Shown here one piece after another: positions 18,886-29,061 of a stretch of DNA of 64,000 bases; within the stretch, counting starts at the first letter, position 1; every line of letters begins with the position of its first letter. A program made the position numbers and the translations under genes. The notes beneath the pieces were generated by a model. That model ran no database searches. It was not told the DNA's origin and worked only from the letters and a program-made list of their open reading frames with translations. The stretch lies in NCBI RefSeq assembly GCF_001042985.1, contig NZ_JYKY01000003.1:186001-250000 (forward strand), written 5' to 3'. The DNA comes from Pseudomonas lundensis (GTDB lineage: Bacteria; Pseudomonadota; Gammaproteobacteria; Pseudomonadales; Pseudomonadaceae).

Positions 18886-19602
18886 CTAGCGCACCGAGCG
18901 CAGGGCGTTGGTGAAACGCGGCAACACGCGACCCAGCACTTCAGCGATGTAGCTGAGGAACAGGGTGCCCACCGAGCTTTTATAATGCTGCGGATCGCGG
19001 CTGGCGACGGCCAATACGCCGTGCAGGCCCAGATGGTTGAGGGCAACGACAGCCGTCGAGCCTATTTGCTTGCGCTGCGCTTCGCCGAACAGGAAGTCCA
19101 GTTCATGCTCGCGCAGGCTGCCACTCACGGCCTTGCCTTCGGCCAGCAACCCCCCGAGGGCACGCTGGGCGTCCGCGCTATTGACCCAGCGCCCTACCGG
19201 CATCGGGTTATCACCAAACAACACAAGGCTGACGAAGGGCACCTGAAAGTCCTGTCGCAGGCTGTCTTCAACGGCGATCACCAGCTCTTCAAGGCTGGTG
19301 GCGTCCATCAGGGCCAGGTTCAAACGGCGGGTTTTCTCAAACAGGCGATCGTTGTCGCGGGCCACATCCATCAGTTGTGACAGGCGATGGCGCATCTCGA
19401 TATTGCGGCCACGCAACAGCTCAAGCTGGCGCTCCACCAACGACACCGTATCGCCGCGCTGGTGAGGAATGCGTTGGGTCAACAACAGTTCTTCGCGCTG
19501 GCTGAAGAAGTCGGGGTGAGCCTGAAGATAAGCCGCCACGGCCGCAGCCTCGGGGCTTTGATCCTGGACATCGAGGTCTGCTGGCTGTGGCTGGTCGGTC
19601 AT
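18886..19602 (-). CDS. DUF484 family (GAF-like) protein, YigA type
   Basis: 238 residues from ATG 19602, 13 bases after dapF ends; an in-frame ATG at 19644 would overlap dapF and adds residues unlike the family. The conserved N-terminal [12 protein letters not shown] motif and an early coiled coil ([17 protein letters not shown]) lead into a GAF-like domain. The family is always found beside xerC and its role is unknown; GAF folds bind small ligands or nucleotides. Confidence 0.85.
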   Translation of the reverse strand: MTDQPQPADLDVQDQSPEAAAVAAYLQAHPDFFSQREELLLTQRIPHQRGDTVSLVERQLELLRGRNIEMRHRLSQLMDVARDNDRLFEKTRRLNLALMDATSLEELVIAVEDSLRQDFQVPFVSLVLFGDNPMPVGRWVNSADAQRALGGLLAEGKAVSGSLREHELDFLFGEAQRKQIGSTAVVALNHLGLHGVLAVASRDPQHYKSSVGTLFLSYIAEVLGRVLPRFTNALRSVR

Positions 19603-19615
19603 CGTGTGCGCTCGC

Positions 19616-20446
19616 TCATAAACGGACTTGTCCTTCGTAAACACGCATCGCCGGGCCGGTCATGATCACTGAATGACCCGGACCTTCCCACTCGATGGTC
19701 AAACGACCACCGGGCAGGTCCAGCGTCACCGGGGTGTGCATCCAGCCCTGAAGGATGGCAGCCACCGCCGCAGCGCACGCGCCTGTGCCGCAGGCCTGGG
19801 TTTCCCCGGCGCCGCGCTCCCAGACACGCAATTGCGCGCGGTGACGGTCGATGACGTGCAAAAAGCCGACATTGACCCGGGCCGGGAAGCGCGGGTGGTG
19901 TTCAATTTTCGGGCCTAACTCATGAACCGGCGCGGCATTGATGTCGTCGACGCGCAACACCGCATGCGGGTTGCCCATCGAGACCGCGGCCAACTGGACC
20001 GTCTGGCCATCGACGTCCACGTCATAGCTCAGCGCCTGCGCATCCGCCACAAACGGAATCTCGGCCGGCACCAGACGCGGCGGGCCCATATCCACGCTGA
20101 TCTGGCCGTCACTGCGCACGTTCAGTTCAATGATGCCGCTTTTGGTTTCGACCTTGATCTGACGCTTGGTGGTCAGGCGCTTGTCGAGCACAAAACGGGC
20201 GAAACAGCGGGCACCGTTGCCACACTGCTCAACCTCGGAACCGTCGGCGTTGAAGATCCGGTAACGGAAATCCACTTCCGGGTTGCTGGGCGCTTCAACG
20301 ATCAATAATTGATCGAAGCCGACGCCCGTGTGCCGGTCGCCCCATTGCTTGGCGTGCTTGGGCAGGATGTGCGCGTGCTGGCTGACCAGGTCGAGAACCA
20401 TGAAGTCATTGCCCAGGCCGTGCATTTTGGTAAAACGCAGCAACAT
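19616..20446 (-). CDS. dapF: Diaminopimelate epimerase
   Basis: 276 residues from ATG 20446. The two catalytic cysteines are in EQCGNGARC and [11 protein letters not shown], and the N-terminal [11 protein letters not shown] is the family signature. The enzyme turns LL- into meso-diaminopimelate for peptidoglycan and lysine. It starts 4 bases after the lysA stop, so the last two steps of the lysine branch are co-translated. A longer in-frame version from 20557 overlaps lysA and is rejected. Confidence 0.96.
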   Translation of the reverse strand: MLLRFTKMHGLGNDFMVLDLVSQHAHILPKHAKQWGDRHTGVGFDQLLIVEAPSNPEVDFRYRIFNADGSEVEQCGNGARCFARFVLDKRLTTKRQIKVETKSGIIELNVRSDGQISVDMGPPRLVPAEIPFVADAQALSYDVDVDGQTVQLAAVSMGNPHAVLRVDDINAAPVHELGPKIEHHPRFPARVNVGFLHVIDRHRAQLRVWERGAGETQACGTGACAAAVAAILQGWMHTPVTLDLPGGRLTIEWEGPGHSVIMTGPAMRVYEGQVRL

Positions 20447-20450
20447 GGGT

Positions 20451-21698
20451 TCACTCCGGCAGCAGGCTTTCGCCAGCAAACAGCTCGGCAACCGTCTCGC
20501 GACGACGCACTTCGAACGCCTGATCGCCGTCCACCAGCACCTCGGCCGCACGGCCACGGGTGTTGTAGTTAGAGCTCATGACAAAACCATAGGCACCGGC
20601 CGAATGCACCGCCAGCAGATCACCTTCGGCCAGCGCCAACGGGCGGTCTTTGGCCAGGAAGTCGCCGGTTTCGCAGATCGGACCCACGATGTCGTAGGCA
20701 CGGGCTTCAGTGTCGCGCGGGCGAACCGCCGTCACGTCCATCCAGGCCTGATACAGCGCAGGGCGGATCAGGTCATTCATCGCCGCATCAACGATGGCGA
20801 AGTCTTTGTGTTCGGTGTGCTTGAGGTACTCGACCTGTGTCAGCAGCACGCCCGCGTTGGCCACAATGAAACGGCCCGGCTCGAACACCAGCGCCAGATC
20901 ACGGCCCTCGATGCGCTCGCGCACCGCCTTGATGTAGTCAGCCGCCAGCGGAGGTTCTTCATCGCGATAACGCACGCCCAAGCCACCGCCCAGGTCGATA
21001 TGGCGCAGGTAAATCCCGCAGTCGCCCAACCGGTCGATCAACGCCAGCAGGCGGTCGAGCGCATCGATGAACGGGTCAAGGGTGGTCAGTTGCGAACCGA
21101 TGTGGCAATCGACGCCGACCACTTCGAGGTTCGGCAACTGCGCAGCACGGATGTACACATCCTCTGCGTCCGCGATGGCGATACCGAATTTGTTTTCTTT
21201 GAGGCCAGTGGAGATGTACGGGTGGGTGCCCGCGTCCACATCCGGGTTGACCCGCAGCGAGATCGGCGCACGCACGCCCATCTCGGCGGCCACGACCTGC
21301 AGGCGCTCCAGCTCGTCGGTGGACTCGACGTTGAAGCAATGCACGCCCACTTCGAGTGCGCGACGCATGTCATCGCGGGTCTTGCCGACACCGGAAAACA
21401 CGATCTTGTCAGCCGAGCCGCCTGCGGCCAGCACACGCTCCAGCTCGCCACGGGACACGATGTCAAAACCGGCGCCCAAACGCGCCAGGACATTGAGTAC
21501 ACCCAGGTTGGAGTTGGCTTTAACTGCAAAACACACCAGATGCGGCATGCCGCTCAATGCGTCGGCATACGCGTTGTATTGCGCCTCGATGTGGGCCCGG
21601 GAATACACATACGTGGGCGTACCAAAACGCTCGGCAATGGCCGTCAGCGAAACACCTTCAGCGAATAACTCGCCGTCCCGGTAGTTAAAAGCGTCCAT
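20451..21698 (-). CDS. lysA: Diaminopimelate decarboxylase
   Basis: 415 residues, full length. The PLP lysine lies in FAVKANSN, the glycine-rich phosphate loop in DLGGGLGV, and the active-site cysteine in ICETGD. It decarboxylates meso-diaminopimelate to L-lysine as a dimer. It stands between lptM (12-base gap) and dapF. Confidence 0.96.
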   Translation of the reverse strand: MDAFNYRDGELFAEGVSLTAIAERFGTPTYVYSRAHIEAQYNAYADALSGMPHLVCFAVKANSNLGVLNVLARLGAGFDIVSRGELERVLAAGGSADKIVFSGVGKTRDDMRRALEVGVHCFNVESTDELERLQVVAAEMGVRAPISLRVNPDVDAGTHPYISTGLKENKFGIAIADAEDVYIRAAQLPNLEVVGVDCHIGSQLTTLDPFIDALDRLLALIDRLGDCGIYLRHIDLGGGLGVRYRDEEPPLAADYIKAVRERIEGRDLALVFEPGRFIVANAGVLLTQVEYLKHTEHKDFAIVDAAMNDLIRPALYQAWMDVTAVRPRDTEARAYDIVGPICETGDFLAKDRPLALAEGDLLAVHSAGAYGFVMSSNYNTRGRAAEVLVDGDQAFEVRRRETVAELFAGESLLPE

Positions 21699-21710
21699 GG
21701 TGTTCCCTTA

Positions 21711-21857
21711 TCAGTGCTTGTGCGGTTGCGACGACTTCGCTTGGTCTTCAGGGGACTTGGTGTCATCGGGCAGGTACAGCGGACCTTTTTGACCACAGGC
21801 AGAAACAAGGCAAGCAACCGCGACGAGCGCAGCAAGGGAAGAGATCAGGCGCTTCAT
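21711..21857 (-). CDS. lptM: LptM (LppL/YifL) small lipoprotein
   Basis: A 48-residue gene, shorter than usual cut-offs, read from ATG 21857 with AAGGA upstream. The signal peptide ends in lipobox LVSAC, followed at once by GQKGPLYLPDD, the family hallmark. In E. coli LptM (YifL) binds the LptDE translocon and helps LptD disulfide maturation; in P. aeruginosa the gene is lppL. It heads the lptM-lysA-dapF-DUF484-xerC-yigB operon. Confidence 0.9.
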   Translation of the reverse strand: MKRLISSLAALVAVACLVSACGQKGPLYLPDDTKSPEDQAKSSQPHKH

Positions 21858-22060
21858 GGCGAAATCCTTTGAAAAGCTTTAATTGCGCCCGAGTATACCG
21901 AGCACCCACCGGCTTGCCTATGCAGCAGAGCGGTCGCGCAAAAGCACCTGTGCGGATAATCAGTCCTGTGCCGGCTGCGGGTCGGTTGGGGTTTGCAATC
22001 GGTCTGGAGCGCCCGTATCTTGCGATCTCCGAGCATGACTAGACATTACGAGGTTCCACC

Positions 22061-22393
22061 ATGAGTTTGACTGAAGCCCGTTTCCACGATCTGGTCGATG
22101 CAACCCAGGAAAACCTGGAAGACATTTTTGACGACAGCGATCTGGACGTCGACGTAGAGAACGCCGCAGGTATTCTGACAATCAAGTTTGAGAGCGGTAA
22201 ACAGCTGATTTTCAGTCGTCAGGCCCCTCTGCTACAACTTTGGCTGGCGGCGCCTAGCGGCGGTTTCCACTTCGATTACGACGAAAAACTCAGCACCTGG
22301 AAGTGCGACAAATCTGATGAACTGTTGTGCGAAATGGTTGAGCGCTTAACACTGGAACACGCCGAGACCGAGCTGGATTTTGACGAGATTTAA
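22061..22393 (+). CDS. cyaY: CyaY frataxin-like iron-sulfur assembly protein
   Basis: 110 residues. The acidic first helix (ENLEDIFDDSDLDVDVE) binds iron, and the strands around RQAPLLQLWLAAPSGGFHFDY match the frataxin sheet with its exposed tryptophan region. CyaY tunes the IscS desulfurase and iron supply for Fe-S clusters. It is divergent from lptM and followed 2 bases later by the DUF1289 gene. Confidence 0.94.
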   Translation: MSLTEARFHDLVDATQENLEDIFDDSDLDVDVENAAGILTIKFESGKQLIFSRQAPLLQLWLAAPSGGFHFDYDEKLSTWKCDKSDELLCEMVERLTLEHAETELDFDEI

Positions 22394-22395
22394 CT

Positions 22396-22605
22396 GTGAC
22401 TGCCCCTGCTAAACCTGCAAAACCGCTGTACAGCAACGTCAGCCCGGCGGTGCCGTCGCCTTGCATCAGCACGTGCCGGCTGGATGAACACAAAGTGTGT
22501 CTGGGCTGCTTTCGGCATGTCGAAGACATCCGCGAGTGGCGTTCGGCAGACGACCAGCGGCGCCGGGTGATTTGTGAACAGGCGCGCCTCAGGCGCGCCC
22601 CGTAA
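22396..22605 (+). CDS. DUF1289 small Cys-motif protein
   Basis: 69 residues starting at GTG 22396, 2 bases after cyaY. The conserved pattern SPCISTCRLDEHKVCLGCFR has four cysteines (C-x3-C-x7-C-x2-C), probably binding zinc or a Fe-S cluster. Function unknown; co-expression with the iron donor CyaY hints at an iron-sulfur link (inference). Confidence 0.85.
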   Translation: MTAPAKPAKPLYSNVSPAVPSPCISTCRLDEHKVCLGCFRHVEDIREWRSADDQRRRVICEQARLRRAP

Positions 22606-22641
22606 TCACGGTTACAGGCTGCAACGGCATTGGCCTCTGGC

Positions 22642-22669
22642 TTGTGTATTTATTTTGCTGTGGTAGTGT
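22642..22669 (+). promoter_or_regulatory. Candidate rnk promoter
   Basis: TTGTGT (22642-22647) and TAGTGT (22664-22669) with a 16-base spacer give a start near 22677, placing the hairpins at 22679-22694 and 22701-22736 inside the rnk leader. Confidence 0.3.
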
Positions 22670-22700
22670 CCGGGTTCGCCTCGCACTAACGAGGTTGGTC

Positions 22701-22736
22701 AAAACCCCGCCATTTTCTGGCGGGGTTTTGCTTTTT
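22701..22736 (+). terminator. Terminator-like hairpin just upstream of rnk
   Basis: AAAACCCCGCC pairs with GGCGGGGTTTT over 11 bases with a 7-base loop, followed by GCTTTTT. It ends 28 bases before the rnk ATG. A smaller hairpin CCTCG/CGAGG lies just before it (22679-22694). It either ends the cyaY operon or attenuates rnk. Confidence 0.75.
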
Positions 22737-22764
22737 CGTGCAGAAAAAAGGAGTCTGCCAGGTC

Positions 22765-23184
22765 ATGACCACTTCACCCCAACCCTCCATCATCCTCACC
22801 CGCCTGGACGTCCAGCGTCTGGAGCAATTGATTGAGTCCCTCGACGATTCGTTGCCAGGCGTCGTCGCGCTACAAGAAGAACTTGATCGTGCCGAAACGG
22901 TTGTAGGCCATACCGAAGTGCCTGCAGGCGTTGTCACCATGAATTCGCGTGTGCACTGCCGCGAACAGGGCAGCGGCAAGGATTACCACCTGACACTGGT
23001 TTACCCCAAAGACGCGAACGCAGACGAAGGCAAGATTTCGATTCTTGCACCCGTCGGCAGTGCCTTGCTGGGTCTTCAGGTCGGCCAACATATCAACTGG
23101 CCAGCACCGGGCGGCAAAACCCTCAAGCTGGAACTGCTGGAAGTTGAATACCAGCCTGAAGCCGCTGGCAATTACGACCTTTAA
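22765..23184 (+). CDS. rnk: Rnk, regulator of nucleoside diphosphate kinase
   Basis: 139 residues from ATG 22765; GGAG lies 11 bases upstream, and an earlier ATG at 22738 sits against the terminator hairpin. An N-terminal helical hairpin (about 10-50) and a C-terminal GreA/B-like FKBP-type domain (about 55-135) match Rnk. It binds RNA polymerase and, in P. aeruginosa, affects Ndk levels, alginate and nucleotide pools. It converges with cyaA, separated by 3 bases. Confidence 0.9.
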   Translation: MTTSPQPSIILTRLDVQRLEQLIESLDDSLPGVVALQEELDRAETVVGHTEVPAGVVTMNSRVHCREQGSGKDYHLTLVYPKDANADEGKISILAPVGSALLGLQVGQHINWPAPGGKTLKLELLEVEYQPEAAGNYDL

Positions 23185-23187
23185 GCC

Positions 23188-26037
23188 TCAGACCTGCGCC
23201 AGCGCCTCGTTGAGCGCCTGCTCCAGATCCGCCTTGTAGCGCAGGCATAGATGGCTCGGGCTGTGGTTTTCGCCCAACAGCCCCGATAAATCCAGATCAG
23301 TGATGTAACAGCGGTAGCGCTCGGTTTCACGGCGCTGCCCGACAATTTCCCGCGCCACCGCTGCGTATAACTGATCGCCATAGTCCATCTGGCTGAATTC
23401 GCGCTGGTTGCAGAACAGCGTGACCCATTGGCCACCATGCGCGCCTTTACCGACCACCGCTTGCACCTCGTAGTAAGGCGTCAACGCCGCACTGGCCGGG
23501 ATGCGCCGCGCTTCAACGCTGCGCGCCCGGCCCTTGCCCGACGGCAATAGCTGGTAATACAACAGGTCCAGTGGCGGGGCGGGGCTCTCGTCTTCCAACG
23601 GCTGGCACGCTTCCCGACGAAACAACGACGCCTGTAAAAAACGCTGCAAGGGCACCAACAGGCTCATCTCGTCATGGAACGAAACAGTCTGCTGCCACAG
23701 CACATTGCACTCGTCGAGCACGCTGAGGTCGGCCTCACCATCATTGAGTCGATAAAACACTTGAATGGCCCCCGGCTTGCCTTTGGGCAGGATCAGCCCC
23801 AGGTCATCCTCGCCTAAAGCCATCGGGTCCAGATGCACCGGCCGATACGTTGCCAGGCTCTGGCTCAGATAGCCGGCCAGTGCGCTGCGGTCCGCCAGGG
23901 CCACGTGGTGTACGTGCTCTTTGGTCAACTCCAGCACATGTAGACGCTGCTCGACTTGCACCACATACCGCAGCGCTTGCCCGCTGGCACGCAGCGCCTG
24001 TGCCGTATTGAAAATCCCTTCCACCCGATGCGCGATAAATTGCGCCCGGTTGTGGCACAAGCAGCGCACGCGCAACTGCGGGGCTTCACGCCCGGTCGGT
24101 TGCGCATTGAGGTAGTACGCCAGGCATTCAAACAGCGCATGTTCGCCATCGAAACGGCTGACGATGACCTCGTTCCAACTGTTGAGCGTGACTTGGTCCA
24201 GGGTCAGCACCAGGTTTTCGCGCACCCCGGCGTAACTCAGCGAATCCGTGCGTTCGGTGGTCATCAGGATATTCATTTCACGGTGATGCTTGAGCGGGTC
24301 AATTCCGACGTTGACCACAATCAGCACCTGCGCCGGCACACTGGGCCGCAACAACTGCGTTTCGTCCACCGCCCCCAGCGGCAACGGAATCAGTTGTTGC
24401 AAACACCCCAGCAGGTTGAACAGTTCGTACTCGCTGACATCCGTCGTGCCGGGGTTGAGGGCCAGACGGGTGCTGTTGTCGATGACCCCGTTGCGATGGC
24501 ACCAGGCCAGCAACTCAAGCAGCGCAGGGCTGCGCTTGATGACCGGCGTGTGCTCCCACTCGTGCACCGCGAGGTTGCCGCGATAGACGCCCCAATGAAA
24601 CTCGCCGGGTTCTTTCTTGTTTGGCGAGTGCACCAGTGTCAGCAGGTCTTGCGCCAGATTGGGCGCAATGCCGGGGTTGATGTGGTCGACCTTGCCGGCC
24701 TTGCGCTCAAACGCGGCGTACAACCGTCGCCCCAGCACATTCAAGTCACGTTTGTTGGTCAGCCCGGCGGCTTGCTCATCGCGGGCAAACTGGCTCAAAA
24801 AGCGGTAGCTGTAATTGAGTTCGTGCACCAGCGCCCGGCGTTCATGGATCGCCTGTTCGGCCTTCCATACCGGGCGGCTGTCGAGCCAGGCCAACTGTCG
24901 CTCATCCCAGCCCCACTCCCGCGCCAGACGCTCCAACAACTGGCGCTGCCATTGCGTGCCGCGTTGGGCGAGGTTGCCGGTCAGCTTGCGGTTAACTTTC
25001 AGATACAAACTGCGGCGCACCAGTTCCAGCCGCTCGACGTCGCCCCGCGCCTTGAGGTACTGCTCAATGCGCCGGTACACCACCACATACGGATCGAGTT
25101 CATCGAGGTCCAGCTGATGGGCATACACCGCCTGCTTGAAGCGCAGGCTCAGGCACTGCACCTTCGGGTGTTCACTGGCATACACCTCGATCAGCAGCAG
25201 TTTGAGCACCGACTTGTAGGGCGACTCAATCCCTTTGAACAACTGCCACAACCCGGCCCCCACGAATTCGCCGGGCGGGATGTGTGCCAGATGCCCCAGG
25301 TCGACGGTTTCGTCAGCCCGAATAAAACGCTTGGAGAGCAGGGTGTGGGTAAATTCGGCGTAGTTGGCCTCTTCATTGGCCGGCACCCACCACCACATCG
25401 GGGTACGCCCCGCGAGCCAAATGGCGGTGCGATAAAACTCATCCAGCAATAAATAATGCTGCGTCGTACCGCAATCGTCCGTGCTCAGGCGGGCATCGCG
25501 TTCGCCCAGGGCAAAGCGGGGCGCATCAATAAGGAAAAAATGCGCATCGGCCCCTAAACCGGCCGCCCAGGCTTCCAGCAACTGGCATTTCTTGCGCAAC
25601 TCTTCGAGGGCCAGTTCACTCAGGTCCGGAGCATGGCAAATCCACACATCCATGTCGCTCTGATCAGTCTGGGCCAAGGTTCCCAGGCTGCCCATCAGGA
25701 ACAGGCCGTGGATCGGCAACTGTGCAGTGGGCGTGCGCGCCTTGTAGGAAAACGAGCGGGTCAGGCGCTGGGCTTCGGTCAGGGCAGGGCCGTCAGGCTC
25801 ATACCCGGCAACCCCGGCAGGCGTGCTGCCCGACACATAACCGGGCAACAGCGGGTGATTCACATGAAAAAACAACGGCAGCAGGCTCAGCACCGTTTGC
25901 TGACGCGGGGTCAGGCCCTCCGTTGCCCGCAGCAGGCGTGCGCGATTGACGTGAAGAAACCGATCACGCAAATGAGTGAGTGTCTGTCGGTCAATACCTT
26001 CATTCAGATCTATCTGAATTTCTTGGGTGCGCGTCAT
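23188..26037 (-). CDS. cyaA: Class I adenylate cyclase
   Basis: 949 residues, the full size of class I (enteric-type) cyclases. The N-terminal catalytic half holds the nucleotidyltransferase-like stretch GSLGTLAQTDQSDMDVW with the catalytic Ser/Asp pattern, and the C-terminal regulatory half follows. It makes cAMP for Vfr/Crp-type regulation. Single gene; its 3' end nearly touches rnk. Confidence 0.94.
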   Translation of the reverse strand: MTRTQEIQIDLNEGIDRQTLTHLRDRFLHVNRARLLRATEGLTPRQQTVLSLLPLFFHVNHPLLPGYVSGSTPAGVAGYEPDGPALTEAQRLTRSFSYKARTPTAQLPIHGLFLMGSLGTLAQTDQSDMDVWICHAPDLSELALEELRKKCQLLEAWAAGLGADAHFFLIDAPRFALGERDARLSTDDCGTTQHYLLLDEFYRTAIWLAGRTPMWWWVPANEEANYAEFTHTLLSKRFIRADETVDLGHLAHIPPGEFVGAGLWQLFKGIESPYKSVLKLLLIEVYASEHPKVQCLSLRFKQAVYAHQLDLDELDPYVVVYRRIEQYLKARGDVERLELVRRSLYLKVNRKLTGNLAQRGTQWQRQLLERLAREWGWDERQLAWLDSRPVWKAEQAIHERRALVHELNYSYRFLSQFARDEQAAGLTNKRDLNVLGRRLYAAFERKAGKVDHINPGIAPNLAQDLLTLVHSPNKKEPGEFHWGVYRGNLAVHEWEHTPVIKRSPALLELLAWCHRNGVIDNSTRLALNPGTTDVSEYELFNLLGCLQQLIPLPLGAVDETQLLRPSVPAQVLIVVNVGIDPLKHHREMNILMTTERTDSLSYAGVRENLVLTLDQVTLNSWNEVIVSRFDGEHALFECLAYYLNAQPTGREAPQLRVRCLCHNRAQFIAHRVEGIFNTAQALRASGQALRYVVQVEQRLHVLELTKEHVHHVALADRSALAGYLSQSLATYRPVHLDPMALGEDDLGLILPKGKPGAIQVFYRLNDGEADLSVLDECNVLWQQTVSFHDEMSLLVPLQRFLQASLFRREACQPLEDESPAPPLDLLYYQLLPSGKGRARSVEARRIPASAALTPYYEVQAVVGKGAHGGQWVTLFCNQREFSQMDYGDQLYAAVAREIVGQRRETERYRCYITDLDLSGLLGENHSPSHLCLRYKADLEQALNEALAQV

Positions 26038-26222
26038 ATCAAACTCAAACCGGCTCGCTAGGCGAGAAAGAGAAGGGAGGCAACGTAGGGGGGAGTCTAC
26101 AGCGAGAGTATGAAAAGGCTTAGGACGAAAGCGCTTTTGACGTCAGATTTTTTGCGGGGAGGAGACGGTAAGCCTGCGGAATCCCTCATTCACCGAAGAG
26201 ATTCCGAAGGCGATCAGTGGCG

Positions 26223-26492
26223 TCAGGCAAGTTCTGCCAACTTCACGGCCACCAGAGGCTTGGTGGTCAGAATCGACAGTATCGTTTGCACGTGCTCTAC
26301 AGCATCACGGCCCAGGCTAGTGAGGTAGCCCCCGTCAGGTTGGGTGATGAGGTCTTTTTCATGGAGCCGCTTGGCGGCAGCGATCAGCTTTTTGTCAGCT
26401 TTTTGATGGACTTTAAGCCCTTCTTGAGTGCTGTTCAGATCGAACAGTGCAAGGATTTCCAGTTCGGCAACCAACTCAGGGGTAAACGACAT
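26223..26492 (-). CDS. TIGR02647 family small helical protein
   Basis: 89 residues, read from ATG 26492. The N-terminal LVAELEILALFDLNSTQEGLKVH and the winged-helix-like LITQPDGGYLTSLGRDAVEH match the small gamma-proteobacterial TIGR02647 family. The fold looks like a compact DNA-binding helix-turn-helix, but no target is known. It stands alone between cyaA and the oscA promoter region. Confidence 0.8.
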   Translation of the reverse strand: MSFTPELVAELEILALFDLNSTQEGLKVHQKADKKLIAAAKRLHEKDLITQPDGGYLTSLGRDAVEHVQTILSILTTKPLVAVKLAELA

Positions 26493-26876
26493 AAGGACTC
26501 CAGACTATGCAGGAAAAGACGACAACGGCCCTAAGGTGAGCCTGATTAGCCTGACTGTCCAGTAACAGTTCTCGCCGGGCCCGAGCCATTTGCCGCACCT
26601 GCCCCGCGTGGTGCACGGGCGAGGCAGTTGGAGTGTAGACCGCGTATGACAATGTGCTGGCCGGTGTGGCCGGGCGGTCTGCCGCCCCCGTGAACGTCCA
26701 CTTCAGGGCCCCGATCAGCCTGCATGGCCGGGCAGCGGAGACCGGGCAGGTCGTAAATCGTATTTCAGTTATATAAACATTCTTAAATAGTATTTTTAAG
26801 AATAATCGCGCCTCACTACTATTGCCCCCACGCCGACACGAACCCCTCGGCACCCCCTATTTTCAGGAGCAGCACC
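26493..26876. other. 384-base control region between TIGR02647 gene and oscA
   Basis: No gene. The first 270 bases are GC-rich without strong repeats. The last 110 bases become AT-rich and hold the dyad at 26779-26803, then the oscA leader with CAGGAG before the ATG. Confidence 0.6.
26779..26803. promoter_or_regulatory. AT-rich dyad, candidate CysB-class operator of oscA-sbp
   Basis: ATTCTTAAA and TTTAAGAAT are perfect inverted 9-mers with a 7-base spacer, about 75 bases upstream of oscA. CysB sites upstream of sulfate genes are AT-rich and loosely conserved, so function is inferred from gene context. Confidence 0.45.
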
Positions 26877-27059
26877 ATGAGCGCATCTCTGCGTAGCGTT
26901 GACGGCCAGGACGAAGCCACCATTCTGCGGGAAATCCAGAGCGCGCTACGTGACCTGCGCTTCGGTGCCGTGGAAATCACTGTGCACAACGCGCAAGTGG
27001 TCCAGATCGAACGTAAAGAGAAGTTTCGTCTGCAGAATCCCGGCCAAAAAAATAGCTGA
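26877..27059 (+). CDS. oscA: OscA, small sulfur-starvation protein (YezD/DUF2292)
   Basis: 60 residues. The central [27 protein letters not shown] is the DUF2292 signature. OscA genes sit in front of sbp in pseudomonads, are induced under sulfur limitation or oxidative stress, and are needed for chromate tolerance, since chromate enters via sulfate importers. The gap to sbp is 68 bases with no terminator, so read-through is likely. Confidence 0.85.
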   Translation: MSASLRSVDGQDEATILREIQSALRDLRFGAVEITVHNAQVVQIERKEKFRLQNPGQKNS

Positions 27060-27127
27060 ATACCGCAGGCGCCCTGTCTGGGGCGCTTATAAAAACTAAA
27101 AATACACGCTGCTCTGGAGCCTCACCT

Positions 27128-28138
27128 ATGTCCCTACGCCGTTACGCTTTGGCCGCGCTGGCCAGTGCCATTTTTGCGGGTTCTGCCGTGGCCAAAGATT
27201 ACGAGTTGTTGAACGTTTCCTACGATCCAACCCGTGAGCTGTATCAGGATTACAACGCTGAATTCACTCAGTTCTGGCAGCAAAGCCATCCCGGCGACAC
27301 AGTCAAAATCCAGCAATCCCATGGGGGCTCGGGCAAACAGGCCCGTGGCGTGATCGATGGCCTGCGCGCTGACGTGGTGACCCTGGCGTTGGCAGGCGAC
27401 ATCGACGAAATCGCCAAGTTGGGTAAAACCCTGCCGGATAACTGGCAAACCCGCCTTCCGGACGCCAGCACCCCGTACACCTCGACCATCGTGTTCCTGG
27501 TGCGCAAGGGCAACCCTAAAGGCATCAAAGACTGGAACGACCTGACCAAAGACGGCGTGTCGGTGATTACACCGAACCCGAAAACCAGTGGCGGCGCACG
27601 CTGGAACTTCCTCGCGGCCTATGCCTACGGCCTCAAGGCCAATGGTGGCGACGAAACCAAAGCCAAGGCCTATGTAGAAAAACTGTTCCAGCATGTGCCT
27701 GTGCTGGACACCGGCGCGCGCGGCTCGACCATCACCTTCGTCAACAACGGTCAGGGTGACGTGCTGCTGGCGTGGGAAAACGAAGCCTTTTTGGCGCTCA
27801 AAGAAGATGGCGGGGCAGACAAGTTCGACATCGTCGTGCCTTCACTGTCGATTCTGGCCGAGCCTCCGGTCGCCATGGTCGACAAGAACGCGGACAAAAA
27901 AGGCAACGCCGAGATCGCAAAAGCCTACCTCGAACACCTGTACAGCCCGGCCGGTCAGGAAATTGCTGCAAAGAACTTCTACCGTCCGCGTGATGAGAAG
28001 GTCGCGGCCAAATACGCACAACAGTTTCCGAAGCTGGACCTTGTGACTATCGACAAAGACTTCGGTGGCTGGAAGACTGCCCAACCGAAATTCTTCAATG
28101 ACGGTGGCGTGTTCGACCAGATCTATCAGGCGCAATAA
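27128..28138 (+). CDS. sbp: Periplasmic sulfate-binding protein
   Basis: 336 residues. The signal peptide (1-22, ending AVA) precedes the family start [11 protein letters not shown], and the segment with [14 protein letters not shown] is the known sulfate-binding signature. It delivers sulfate, and also thiosulfate or chromate, to CysTWA, whose genes follow. Confidence 0.95.
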   Translation: MSLRRYALAALASAIFAGSAVAKDYELLNVSYDPTRELYQDYNAEFTQFWQQSHPGDTVKIQQSHGGSGKQARGVIDGLRADVVTLALAGDIDEIAKLGKTLPDNWQTRLPDASTPYTSTIVFLVRKGNPKGIKDWNDLTKDGVSVITPNPKTSGGARWNFLAAYAYGLKANGGDETKAKAYVEKLFQHVPVLDTGARGSTITFVNNGQGDVLLAWENEAFLALKEDGGADKFDIVVPSLSILAEPPVAMVDKNADKKGNAEIAKAYLEHLYSPAGQEIAAKNFYRPRDEKVAAKYAQQFPKLDLVTIDKDFGGWKTAQPKFFNDGGVFDQIYQAQ

Positions 28139-28182
28139 CCTGTGGGGCGGGCCTTTTAGGTATCGCTGAAAGCTAGAACATA

Positions 28183-28207
28183 AAGCCCGCAATCGGTTTG
28201 CGGGCTT
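28183..28207 (+). other. Intercistronic hairpin between sbp and cysT
   Basis: AAGCCCGCAA and TTGCGGGCTT form a 10-bp stem with a 5-base loop, but no U tract follows. It may protect the abundant sbp message or partly stop transcription so that sbp exceeds the membrane subunits. Confidence 0.6.
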
Positions 28208-28229
28208 CGTGCGTTAAACAAGGACTTTT

Positions 28230-29048
28230 ATGTCGCGTCGTATCTCCCCCGTCATACCCGGCTTCGGGCTGACACTGGGCTACACCTTGGTGTATCTCAG
28301 CCTGATTGTGCTGATCCCCCTGGCCGCCATGTTCGTGCATGCCGCCCAGCTGACCTGGGACCAGTTTTGGGCCATCGTCACCGCCCCTCGCGTACTGGCC
28401 GCGCTCAAATTGAGCTTCGGTACTGCCTTTGTTGCAGCACTGATCAACGGCATCATCGGCACCGTGCTGGCCTGGGTGCTGGTGCGCTACACCTTCCCGG
28501 GGCGCAAGGTCATCGATGCCATGATCGACCTGCCTTTCGCGCTGCCGACCGCGGTCGCCGGTATCGCCCTGACCGCGCTTTACGCCCCCAACGGCTGGAT
28601 TGGCCAGTTCGCCACCGACCTGGGTTTCAAAATCGCCTACACCCCGATGGGTATCACCCTGGCACTGACCTTCGTCACGCTGCCGTTCGTGGTGCGCACC
28701 GTCCAGCCGGTGCTGGCTGATATCCCGCGTGAGGTCGAAGAAGCTGCCGCGTGCCTGGGCGCCAAACCCTTGCAAGTGTTCCGCCACATTCTGGTGCCCG
28801 CGTTGTTGCCCGCCTGGCTCACTGGCTTCGCACTGGCCTTCGCCCGCGGCGTTGGCGAATACGGCTCCGTGATATTCATCGCCGGCAACATGCCGATGAA
28901 AACCGAGATCCTGCCGCTGCTGATCATGGTCAAGCTGGACCAATACGACTACACCGGTGCCACGGCCATTGGCGTGATGATGCTGGTGGTTTCCTTCATT
29001 TTGCTGCTGGTGATCAACCTGATTCAGCGCCGCATCGAAACCCTTTGA
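28230..29048 (+). CDS. cysT: Sulfate ABC transporter permease CysT (CysU)
   Basis: 272 residues with six predicted membrane helices. The EAA loop [18 protein letters not shown] contacts CysA. It forms the heterodimeric channel with CysW, whose gene starts 13 bases later. Confidence 0.94.
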   Translation: MSRRISPVIPGFGLTLGYTLVYLSLIVLIPLAAMFVHAAQLTWDQFWAIVTAPRVLAALKLSFGTAFVAALINGIIGTVLAWVLVRYTFPGRKVIDAMIDLPFALPTAVAGIALTALYAPNGWIGQFATDLGFKIAYTPMGITLALTFVTLPFVVRTVQPVLADIPREVEEAAACLGAKPLQVFRHILVPALLPAWLTGFALAFARGVGEYGSVIFIAGNMPMKTEILPLLIMVKLDQYDYTGATAIGVMMLVVSFILLLVINLIQRRIETL

Positions 29049-29061
29049 AGGAGGCGTCACC

